From Pyricularia pennisetigena (taxonomy: Eukaryota > Ascomycota > Sordariomycetes > Magnaporthales > Pyriculariaceae): 64,000 bases of DNA. The notes under the pieces are model-generated. The model had not been told where the DNA came from and ran no database searches. It saw only the letters and a list, made by a program, of their open reading frames with translations. The stretch covers positions 2,466,176 to 2,530,175 of the forward strand of contig NC_043742.1 in the NCBI RefSeq assembly GCF_004337985.1. Direction: 5' to 3'. Shown one piece after another: positions 33,231-43,514 of this stretch. How positions within the stretch are numbered: position 1 is the stretch's first letter; every line of letters starts with the position of its first letter. Both the position numbers and the translations under genes were made by a program.

Positions 33231-33830
33231 CGGGTACTAGATCCTTATTTATTTGTTATGGAAATAAAGTATTCAAAGCCGAATTACCATCCAATTCTTT
33301 AATAGGGGGTTTTAAAAGCTTTAAATTACTGGGTTTTAGTAATAGCGATTTTGCCGGGGCTAGGGAAAATTTAAAATACATTTACGGACATTTGTGTACC
33401 TTATTTGGGGGCTTTACAACGTGGAAATGCAAAAAGGCTTATATTATAGCTTTAAGCATTCCAAAAACCGAAACCGATATTTTAACGGAAACCCTATTTA
33501 AAGTACAGTGGTTTAAAAACCTATTTATAAAAATTGGACTACTTATGAAAGGCTTTATTATAATATTTGTAAATAACACAGGTTTTATAATGAACGTGTA
33601 TAACCCTACGGACCATTGACGTATTAAATATACGTTATTAAAATTTATTACGTACGGGAATTAATTATAACAGGATTAATAGCCCTACAATACCTGAAAT
33701 ATAAACAGATACTGGCTAATAGCCGAACAAAACCCCTAACGCTTCACCTTTACAAGATCTTTTCGAAATGTATAGGGTTTAAACCCTTAAACAATTAATT
33801 TTTACCTACTGAATTTTCAAACATTATTTA
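33230..33830 (+). pseudogene. Copia B-1 RNase H
   Basis: The open piece 33392-33619 has CTLFGGFTTWKCKKAYI and FVNNTGFIMNVYNPTDH, matching RNase H of B-2. Downstream frames are broken. Confidence 0.7.
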
Positions 33831-34345
33831 ATTATTTCGTTAATTAATTACCCACCATATTTCCTTTGTCTGTAGTACTGGATTTTTGTTAGCCTATTAG
33901 CGGCCGTATTACCCGAATTTACCCTGCACATGTTAATTAATAAGCAATTTATACCGAACTTATACCCAAAATTGAATCAAAATTGAAAAAACTCGTGTTT
34001 TGGGCGATTTACGCATTCGGAATACCCTATATAATGTACCTCACTTCGACTATTACCAACGAATAAGCAAATTAGCTACCTGGCTTAATATTTAATTCCG
34101 TGGGTTAATATTATGCAAATCGAGGGTTCGAATCCGGGGGTTATTACAATTTTGGGGTTTTTTTCCAAATCGGGGGTTCGTCCATTCCGGGGGTTACAGG
34201 TCAGTACAAAGGGCTTAATTATCCAGGGGGTTCATATCGGGAATTCAAATCGGGTTAGGACATTAGGGGGATTTTTTTTTAAAGTTTTATTTTTTTTATA
34301 TATATTTCTTTTCCGACTTTATGTAAATAGTGGCAGAAAAGGGGT
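33831..34345 (+). other. 3' untranslated region of Copia B-1
   Basis: Non-coding. It carries repeated G-rich motifs of the form CGGGGGTTCG (34120-34260), the same as in B-2 and B-3, including an 11/11 match to the pol III B-box GGTTCGANTCC at 34125-34135 without a convincing tRNA fold. Confidence 0.5.
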
Positions 34346-34914
34346 AATTAATTATATGCGTTATTTAGCATGTAATAGGTCCACTTTTATTTGTATATAG
34401 ATTATAATAAATAGTGCCGAAATGGGGCTATTGGGGCTATCGGATTTTCCGTTATATTTTATGTTGCAGGAATTGCGATTCAAAATATCAGCGAATAAAG
34501 TTTTACCCTATACCGGGTTTAACACCCACCCTACATTTACGAATCAATCACCCTATACCGGGTTTAAGCTTTTACTAAAGTAGCAAATTAGTGCAAACCC
34601 AAAAATGGTTTATATGGAAATAAGGGTGTTTTTTTAACAACGTACACATAAAAATTTTCGGGAAATCGTGTGCGGCACCGGAACGTTTTTTGGCGTGCGG
34701 ACCCCCACTTCGATATCGGAAAATAAATAAGGGAGATAAAGCAAAATCTCCCCCATTAATAAATTGAATTTATTAATCCCAAAATTAGTTAACCACTTTA
34801 GTAAAAAATTTAATGCATTTAAATCCTGTAATTACAGGTTTTTATAACGCAATTAATACCACGCCGCACCTAAGTTAATACCTAAACCCCTATTAACAAC
34901 CCATATTGTTAACA
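34346..34914 (+). repeat. 3' LTR of Copia B-1
   Basis: About 569 bases, partner of 12164-12733. The first bases are RIP-altered (TG to AA). Ends TTGTTAACA, followed by the TSD GTTTC at 34915-34919. Confidence 0.85.
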
Positions 34915-34919
34915 GTTTC

Positions 34920-36362
34920 TATTAAAATAACCTTATTAGCGCGTATGCACGAATATGGAGGTCCGAGGCGGAGGATCCAACCCGGCGGAACGGGATGATT
35001 AATTGCGGTGCACGGGCCGCAGTTGGATAATAAAAAACGACGCACGGACCGCACGCAGAGTTTTAATTAACGGCGTAACAATAACGTATTATCGCCAAAT
35101 TTAAATAAAATATTATACCAAATACATCCGAATATAAAATAATATATCTTCATTACCTTTTATATTGAGTTTTACTGTAAAAAATAAAGAAAATTACGAT
35201 TTTACACGTATTAATTAGTGAATAAAAATACGACGACCATTTTTACGAAATTTACAAATTAGTAACGTGAAAAAATAAATCGCGCGTATAAAAGTTTATT
35301 TTAGTAAGTATTTAAGCGTTAAAATCCGGTTTTTATTATTACCCAAAATTTTAATTGGATATTCTTTTAACGGAAGAACCGAAAATTTGAAAATTGGACG
35401 AATTTGATACGTTTTGTATTAAAAAATCAAATTGCACGTTATCCTGCGACGATTATATAATTTCCGTTTAAACGAGTAATTATTGCAAAAATGGAATTAA
35501 TAAATAATATACTAAATTAGCGCAACGAAAATAACCTCGAATTCGAAAAATAATAGTTATTTATAGCGAAATTATTACGCATGTTTATTTCGCCCAAAAT
35601 AATCGAAGCGAACGGAATTGGCAATAAATAATAATTAAAACATATCGAACCGCACGTATAAAATTAATTACAGTCCGACTTTCAACAATAATTGGATTTT
35701 GAAATAACCGTTATACATTTTATATAAAATTATCATACATTTTTGGTTTATAAACGTAAAATCCAGAATGCGGTGATATATATTTTTGGATAACAACTGC
35801 GCGACCAATATTAAAAAAGATTTAAAAGTTGGATAAATTACTAATTCGATTAAATAACGCGCGAAACTGTAAAACGTACGTTAATCCACCAAAAATATGC
35901 AGATTTATTTTGGGAAAGAAATTGACGATAAATTAATACGGTTTTGTAAAAATAAAAACAATTAATAGGAAAAATAAATAAACGAAAAGTGAATAAAAAG
36001 GTTAACATACGACCATAATTCTTAATAGGTTTCTCATAATATCGATCGAATAATAAAACGCTATTATACGAGTATAAAAATGTATATTAATTATCTGTTT
36101 TATAAAACTGTCTAAAGGTGAGTTTCTAAACGTCCGTCCGTCTTATACTTCGGAATTGGGCGGGTGAATTACGTGCAATTGGCCTGTGCGGTATTGCACG
36201 TAATTCATCGTTTTATTGTTAATTTAACCCCGATTCCTTTTATTCTAATACCCGTAGTTCTTTCTTTTCTGCACGCGGTCAATAACCTTTAATCCAATCG
36301 CAATAGCAATTTGTAAAACGAAGACAACAGAAACAATTATGCAATTTGCGATATATTTTTTT
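34920..36362. other. Unassigned AT-rich block with a GC-rich start and a perfect hairpin
   Basis: 1.4 kb not similar to any other element in the window that I could recognise. It opens with a GC-rich island (34965-35075) and then becomes AT-rich, with frames broken by stops on both strands. It may be the continuation of the TIR element cut at 12163 or another decayed transposon. A perfect hairpin lies at 36166-36206. No gene or RNA is supported. Confidence 0.4.
36166..36206. repeat. Perfect 14-bp inverted repeat with 13-base loop
   Basis: Arms GAATTACGTGCAAT (36166-36179) and ATTGCACGTAATTC (36193-36206), no mismatch. Such a perfect palindrome is unusual in RIP-mutated DNA. Confidence 0.8.
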
Positions 36363-36871
36363 TGTTAATTATATGCGTTATATAGCATGTGATAAGTCCC
36401 TTTTTATGTGTATATAAGCCACAATAGATAGTGCCGTAGTGTGGCTGTTGGGGTTGTCGGATTTTCTATTATATTTTATATTGCAGGGATTGCGATTTAA
36501 AGTATTTGTGAAGAGGGTTTCACCCTATACCGGGTTTAATACCCACACTGTATTTACGAGTCAGTTACCTTGCACCGGGTTGAAATTTTCACCAAATCAG
36601 CAAATTAGTCCGAACCTAAAAATGGTTTATATGGAAATATGGGTGTTTTTTCAACAACGTATACAAAATAATTTTTCGGAAAATCGTGTGCGGCACCGGA
36701 ACCTTTGACGGGGTGCGGACCCCTATTTCGATGTCGGAGAGTATATAAGGGAAAGAAAGCAAAATCTCCCCCACCAATACATTAAATTTATTAATTTTAA
36801 AATTAATAAACCATTTTAATAAACAATTTAATGTATTAAAGCTTTGTAATTACAGGTTTTTATAATATAAC
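36363..36871 (+). repeat. Truncated Copia B LTR
   Basis: Begins TGTTAATTATATGCG and matches Copia B LTRs but lacks the last 70 or so bases, ending directly at the 5' LTR of Copia B-3. It is either a solo LTR that received B-3 or a tandem remnant. Confidence 0.75.
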
Positions 36872-37438
36872 TGCTAGTTATATGAGTTATTTAGAATGTA
36901 ATGGGTCCACTTTTATTTGTATGTAAGCCACAATAGATAGTGCCGAAATGGGGCTGTGGGGCTGTCGGACTTTTTGTTATATTTTGTGTGTTGCAGGAAT
37001 TGCGATTCAAAGTCAGCGAATGGGGTTTCACCCGGTGCCGGGTTTAACACCCACCCTGCACGTACGAATCAGCTACCCTATTTCGGGTTAAAATTTTCAC
37101 CAAATTAGCAAATTAGTGCGAGCTTAAAAATGGTTGATATGGAAATAAGGGTGTTTTTTTAACAACGCATACAAAATAATATTTCTCGGAAAATTGTGTG
37201 CGGTACCGGAATTTTTTGCGGGGTGCGGACCCCCATTTCGATGTCGGAGAATATATAAGGGAGATAAAGCAAAATTTCCCACATTAATAAATTAAATTTA
37301 TTAATCCCAAATTCAGTAAACAATTTAATGCATTTAAACCCTGTAATTACAGGTTTTTACAACGCAATTAGCACCACGCCGCACCTAAATTCATACCTAA
37401 ACCCCTGTTAGCAACCTATATTGTTCATAAATTATAAA
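36872..37438 (+). repeat. 5' LTR of Copia B-3
   Basis: About 567 bases, starting TGCTAGTTATATGAG (mutated TGTTAATTATATGCG) and ending near TTGTTCATA. Pairs with 58631-59183. Confidence 0.8.
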
Positions 37439-38187
37439 CCAGGAAAGGTTTTAGTTTATATATTAAAATTTATTTTGCATCGCTGGAAAGCCTGAAGTTT
37501 AAGCTTTATTTTGGTTATTGTCGCATTTTTACAGCACGTATAATAACGAAAATATTGCTGTTTTTATGCCAAATTGTTGGTTTTGGGCGCTAATTTAACA
37601 TTTAACCCCCTGTATTCACAGTGGGGATTGCTAAAAATTAGCGTTCAATTTAGGCCCTTTCGAGCATTGCAGCGATCGTTTGCATTGCAAATTTAAAAGA
37701 ATTTTGGTGTGGTTTCTGTGGATCGTGCACGCCATTGTAATTGGTTCAAATTTTTAATAGGGTTTACGCTAACGAATTAAAGCCAAAAACCGCTGTATTC
37801 GTTCGCTAATAGCCCATTGAATTTTTTTAATACGTTGAATAGGGTTTACAATAATTAATAAACCCATTAGCGGAATTACGTTAATGGTTTATTCCCCTGC
37901 ACCCATTTAACGAAATAAATTAGTTACGTGCATTTGGATTGGTATAAATACCAGGGCACCCATTAGTTGCGCATTTCAGGGATTTCAACCCTGTATTTTA
38001 ATGGACTTTAACCACTAAAAATAGCAATAAACCCTATAATTGGCAATTACAGGCCCAAACCCGTGAAAAGGCAAACGGTATAGTAAATCCTAGATTTAAT
38101 AGGGTATTTAAAAATTTTTGAGCGATTAGGTTGATTGATCATAATTATAAATTAGCGAATTTCAATTATAATTTAATTTACTTTACA
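37439..38187 (+). other. Leader of Copia B-3
   Basis: Untranslated leader homologous to those of B-1 and B-2, with the primer-site relic ATTATAAACCAGG next to the LTR. No gene. Confidence 0.55.
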
Positions 38188-39662
38188 ATGCAAAACAGCC
38201 TTATATCGGGCTTTCCAGGCCCAATTCCAATAGATAAAGGGCCTAAACCCATCCCAAACAAAGTTTTAACCGCTAAATTACAAGCCCGAAACCTGCAATT
38301 AAAAGCGTTAATTACGCAGATAGATTAATTGTAAAGGACAATTTAACAGTTAACCACCCTATTAACCTCAAAAAACGGTAACTCCACTGATTTTAATGGT
38401 AATTCGGAAGTGAGAACCCGCTACCGCAACCCCTAATCCACCTGGTAATTTAATTTTTGGTAACGGGATACGTAAAAAATTATCGAAACGGGTATTTTCC
38501 TTCCCCGAAAATTTTAAATTAGTAGGGGTTAGCAATTACGATCTGTGGAAACAGGCGTTAATGGTATAATTTAAGGTTATAAAAGCAGCGGAACTTATTT
38601 CCAACTATAAAATTGGCTATACCCTACCGGAACACGAGCAATTAATCCTATTATTGTTTATAAAAAACAGCTTAATCAAAAAACCTTTAAAATCTATTGC
38701 ATGGCATTCTAACCCCGTAACAGTTTATAAAACCCTGGAAAGTAATTATTCCGTTGCACCCGAAATTAATCGAGATTCACTATATCGGGAATTCCACGCT
38801 TCAAATTTTTCGAAATTTAAAGGATTAACACCTGAATTTAACAGCCGTTTAAACTTACTAGTAATTAAATTAACGAATACTAGCGTGCAAATTCACCCCG
38901 TAAACGTACGGAATTGATACCTACGGGCCCTGGAGGGGATATTCCCTATTTGGACAAAACGCCAACGCAATACCCAACGGGCTTTGCAAATTATAGGCCA
39001 AAATTCGAAAAAGTTAAATTTGAAGTATTTCATGGCGGACCTTATATCCGAAAATTCGATTTTACGCTTTATAACGGCGAAAGCTGCTAATTATAAATTT
39101 TAAAGCAAAAAGTCGGGCAAAAAAAACGCTAAAAAAGCCGCTAAAAAGGAAAATAATGGGCAGCAAAACAGCTTTAAATCACGATAACAAAATAAAAACT
39201 TTAATTCGAATTCTGCTTTTGCAAAAAATATTAAATCCTCCTCCAGCGAATTAATTGTTGGAACGTCCATAGTTTTTATAGATTTCGAATTATTTACGGG
39301 TTCGATTCCAGGTAATAATAGCGAATGCGCAGCGTATAACGCCCCGGAATAAAAGGTTAATTCCGCTATTAACGGAATTATAAAATTACGTTCGGATTCG
39401 AATTCGGAAACCAATACCGGTAAAACGTTAAAACCACAGGTTTTAACAGCTCATTTTAGGGTTAAAACGAAACCTGGACGCAGCGTAATAAAAACCTTTA
39501 AATTTTGGAAACTAGGTTACCTTATCCTGTACAATACAGGTAATACGCACCATATTTTTACAAATAAACAATTTTTTACCGATTATACCCCCAGTTTTAC
39601 AGTCGAAATCGGTACAGGAGGTCGCTTTGTTAGGCCTATAGGCACCGGAATTGTGAAACAGG
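38188..39662 (+). pseudogene. Copia B-3 gag and start of protease region
   Basis: Starts MQNSLISGFPGPIPIDKGPK at 38188. The best-preserved gag piece is 38654-38917, containing WHSNPVTVYKTLESNYSVAP and YREFHASNFSKFKG. Several in-frame stops. Cut at 39662 by gypsy-2. Confidence 0.75.
39658..39662. repeat. 5-bp target duplication of gypsy-2, left (ACAGG)
   Basis: Matches 46847-46851 after the right LTR. Confidence 0.85.
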
Positions 39663-40105
39663 TGTTACGATCAAAGTATCGGGTAACCTGTTCTTAAGGT
39701 AAAGTACAGTGGGTTAAAGCAACTGAACGTTTCGACTGGGTAACTGGGGTTCCTTAATAACTGGGATGAGATTATAATCGATTCCTGGGTAAATAATAAA
39801 TTAATTGCTGCTAAACAATCCTAAACTAAATTTTATTTATATAATAGTAAACGTATCCTTAAATAATCCGTTGTCCTGGGTATAATATATATAATATATC
39901 CTATAACCCGCATATTATTGGTTTTGCTATAATTAATATATAATATATTAATTATATCGTTTTTTTGGCGGTTGCGTAGGGTTACGTAATTTTTTATATA
40001 ATTTTGTTTCCCATCGGTCGGTATTTTTTTTGGTCGAATGTCGTTAGGAGGGGTGTAATTTCGCCTGGTTTTATTAATACCGACCCATTCTATTTGGTCG
40101 TAATA
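39663..40105 (-). repeat. 3' LTR of gypsy-2
   Basis: 443 bases, TGTTACGA to TCGTAATA. Partner of 46404-46846. Confidence 0.88.
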
Positions 40106-40123
40106 TTAAGTTTCCTTTTTTTT

Positions 40124-40950
40124 GGCCAAATCCCTTTGGTTTTTAAATAATTTATACTCCCCTAATTTTTGTTTTTATTTCCATTTTTTTTATTAACTTT
40201 TTTACGTTATATCCAATCGCGTAGTTAAAATTCGTAGTCGCACGTCCACCGTTCGTCGTAACGATTTATTTTTTATACTTTTTTTTTGGCGGTCGAAATA
40301 CCTTTTTATTTTGTTTGCGAATCGCAGGGAATCGCGAAATACGCTATATCGTTTCGGGATACCTTTCGTTATATCGAATATATTTGTTTGGGTCGTTCGC
40401 GATACGATATTATAAGTATTTCCCGAAAGCAATTATATAAAATCGCGGCCTAATATTTAAAATTTAAATTTAAATTGGAGGCGGCGGGGGAAAAAGTTTT
40501 TCGATTGCGTGAATAAAAAAATATATAGTTTAAAAAATAATAAAGGCGGTTTGTCGTAATATAAACAATTTGGAGGAATTGGATCGAATCGAGCGTAAAA
40601 AAATAAAATAGGAAAAACGGCGGCGATCGGCCGAAATTTTTCCTAAAATGTTTTTGGAATCGCTTTTTCCGGATTCCAATTTTGCCTGGGATTCGTTTTT
40701 CCTAATAGGTTTTTTAAATCCTTTTTTATTGGATAAAGTAAATATTTTTACGCAGCATTTGGTCGGTAAATTGCGTTATTCGTATATTTTACTTTACAAT
40801 ATATGTTAATCGTTTTTTTATAAATTCGTTCAATGGTATGGTTTCAAATCCTGGTTAGTTTTTAATTTTTGGTAATAATAAATGGTGCTTTAATAGGCCG
40901 TCCTTTGTTTTGGTTAATTTGCTCGCAAATCCAGCTTTTAATAATATTGG
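40124..40950. other. Gypsy-2 region between chromodomain and 3' LTR
   Basis: Counterpart of 24716-25560. A minus-strand piece 40202-40432 is open (76 codons, basic). The plus-strand frame that is long in gypsy-1 is broken here by a one-base difference in an A-run near 40495. Coding status is undecided. Confidence 0.35.
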
Positions 40951-40959
40951 CGGAATAAT

Positions 40960-41183
40960 TCCTGGCAATTTTAAAAATGGTTAAAAAATTCAGAAATATT
41001 TTTTTCGTATCTATAATTTTCCCATTTAATAAAATATTTTGTTGTACCGTGGTTGCGTTTATAATCCAATATTCGTGCGACGTTATATGTTTTTTTTGCG
41101 TCGATTTTAATTATTTTTTGTATATTGGTACCGGGTGGTACTGGTTCTAATAATAATATATGGAGCGTTGGGTAGATTTTCAT
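40960..41183 (-). pseudogene. Gypsy-2 chromodomain
   Basis: The minus-strand frame reads TYNVARILDYKRNHG then TTKYFIKWENYRYEKN, the chromodomain core (Y.V..ILD...G...Y.VKW.GY), preceded by the PVPPGT-type linker between integrase and chromodomain. The residues after KW are degraded. Confidence 0.78.
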
Positions 41184-43050
41184 AATTCCTAATAATAATA
41201 ATTTGTAATTGGTTTCGCTGATTTTTTATCAATTTTAAAAAGTCCAAACTTTTTAAAATTGAATTTGCTATTTGGTCGTTGTATTTTAGTATTAAGTCGA
41301 ATAAAATAAAGTTATTTCCTTCCTGGAAGGATATTTTTTTTATCCGATACTGGTTGGCGTACTTGGTTATTTTCTTCGTACAAATTCCAATTCCTGTTGG
41401 AATTTTTAATATATTTTCGTAATTCGTTTATTTATTTATCGGTTCGTGGGGCCGTAATCGTGGTTGGTGGTTTTTTATATACCGTAAAGTTAAATCCGGA
41501 ATTGGTATAAAACGGGGTTGTTTTGGTATTTTTATCTTTTAAACTATTATATACGAATTGTGTTATAGGTAATAACCGTACCCAATTCTCCTATTTATGG
41601 TTTATATAGCATTTTAAGTATTATTTTAATATTTGGTTTGCTCGTTTTATTTATCCGTTTATTTGTGGGTAAAATGCTGTAAATAGCTTATAATTAATTC
41701 CTAGCTATTCCATTAAAAATTTCCAAAATTTTAATATAAAAAATTTGTTTTTATCCGTAGTAATGCTTTTTAGAAATCCGTGGTTGTTGATAATTATTTA
41801 TAGGAATATATAGGCGATCTTTTCGGCGTTGCTATTCTCCTTATAGGGTAGGAAATAGGCGTATTTAATAAATTTGTCCATTATAATTAATATACTATCG
41901 TATTTAATTTTAATAAATGGTTTTTCGGAAAATGGTAATTTAACGATAAAATTTATTGTAATAGTTTGCCAAACTCTGTTAAAGGTTAGTAAAAGCTGTA
42001 AAAGCCCGTAAGGTTTGTATTTGGTGGATTTGTTTTTTGCGTAAAATTCGCAATTTTTAAAAATCTTTCGTATTTTTTATCGTATTCCTTTAAAATTTTA
42101 TTGCTATTTTAACCGTTTCCATATTTTGGAAATTCTTTAATGTCCGTAAATTTTATTTTCGTGGATTTTCCGTATTCTTTTTGGTGTAATTACCGTGTTA
42201 ATCGTTATAAAATTTCGGTAAATTGGTAAAAGGTTTCCGTTATCGTTTACCGTAAGGATTTTCCGTATTTTTTCGGGTATTATATTTTTATAATTTGGTT
42301 TTTTGCTAAAAGCGTCGGTTTTGCCATTTTTTGTTCCTTTTCGGTAAATAATTTTGAAATGGAATTTTAATAGGAATTTTGCCCCTTTAATTTATCGTTT
42401 ATTTAATATTTTACTAATAGTAAAATAGGTTAAGTTTTTATAATCCGTATAAATTAATATTTCGTATTTAATTCCGGGTAATTATGGGTTCTATTTTTCA
42501 AATGTTCGGATAATAATTATAAATTTTTTATCGTGGATTTGGTAATTAAATTCTAGTTTATGTAATTTTTGTGAAAAAAAGGCGCAAGGGTGTGGACGTT
42601 TTTTTCGTTTCGTTGGTTAAATTGTCCCCCGATTATATAATCGGATACGTCGGTTTCGATTTCGAAAAGTTTCGTTGGGTTTGGTATTTTAAAAATCGGT
42701 TTTTATATTATTGCATTTCGTAATTGTTCGAAAATTTGCTATATTTATTCCGTCCATTGGAATTTTAAATCTTTTTTAATTATTTTGGTTAATGGGGTGG
42801 CGATCACGCCGTAACTTTTAATAAATTGTTTATAAAAGTGTACAAATCCAAAAAATACCCGAACGTTTTTTACGTTTTATAATTGGAATTATTCCTTTAT
42901 TATTTCGATTTTCAATTTTTCCATCCTTATTTTTCCGGGGGCGATCATATATCCTAAAAAATTGATTTGTTTATTGTAAAAAATGTATTTTTCGGGTTTA
43001 ATTAAAAGTTTAACGTTTTATAATTTTTGTAGATTTGTGTGGACGTATTT
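41184..43050 (-). pseudogene. Gypsy-2 integrase and RNase H region
   Basis: Collinear with 25760-27600 of gypsy-1. Integrase text around 41600-42000 includes the MDKFIKYAYF block. No long frame survives. Boundaries are by alignment to gypsy-1, judged by eye. Confidence 0.6.
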
Positions 43051-43514
43051 TTTATATTTTTCCAACGTTTTGGAAAAAATAAAAATATCGTCCAGGTAAA
43101 TAACGACAAAAATATTTAAATATTCCTCAAAACGTAATTAATTATAGTTTAAAAGGTTGCGGGGGCGTTAGTAAAACCGAAAAATGTTACCAGGTATTCG
43201 TAATACTTTCGTTTGGTGCGAAATGCTATTTTCCATTTTTCGTTTTCCTTTATACGGATTAAATTATATATTCCTTTGAGGTTTAATATCGTAAATTATT
43301 ATATTTGGTAAAATTTATTTCGAAATTCTCCTATTAATAGGAGCGGGTAGTAATCTTTTATGATTATATCGTTTAATTGTTTATAATCCACGTATAATTG
43401 TAGTTTTCCGTTTTCTTTTGGTACGAAAAGGATTGGGTATCCTGCTGGTAATATCGATAATTTGATATAATCTTTTTTAAAATTTTTTGCGAAGTGTTCG
43501 TTTAAAGCTTCCAT
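43050..43514 (-). pseudogene. Gypsy-2 reverse transcriptase
   Basis: The piece 43299-43514 reads AGYPILFVPKENGKLQLYVD then YKQLND. The catalytic VIYLDDIFIF box is kept at about 43080-43105 in a displaced frame, so a frameshift separates the two halves. Confidence 0.8.

Larger units (their letters stand above)
12164..34914 (+). mobile_element. Copia B-1: Ty1/copia LTR retrotransposon carrying nested insertions
   Basis: LTRs at 12164-12733 and about 34346-34914 with 5-bp TSDs GTTTC. Removing the internal insertions (Copia B-2, the 216-bp TIR element and gypsy-1) leaves about 7.7 kb, matching the 7660-bp Copia B-2. Gene order is gag, protease/GAG-pre-integrase, integrase, reverse transcriptase, RNase H, i.e. 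the copia order. Every coding region is broken by stops and frameshifts with a strong C-to-T/G-to-A bias, so the copy is dead. Confidence 0.85.

Noticed and set aside
34073..34135. tRNA gene in the 3' region of Copia B (TAGCTACCTGG and a perfect B box)
   Set aside because: The T stem does not pair and GGGGGTTCG is repeated several times nearby, so the B-box match is probably part of that G-rich repeat.
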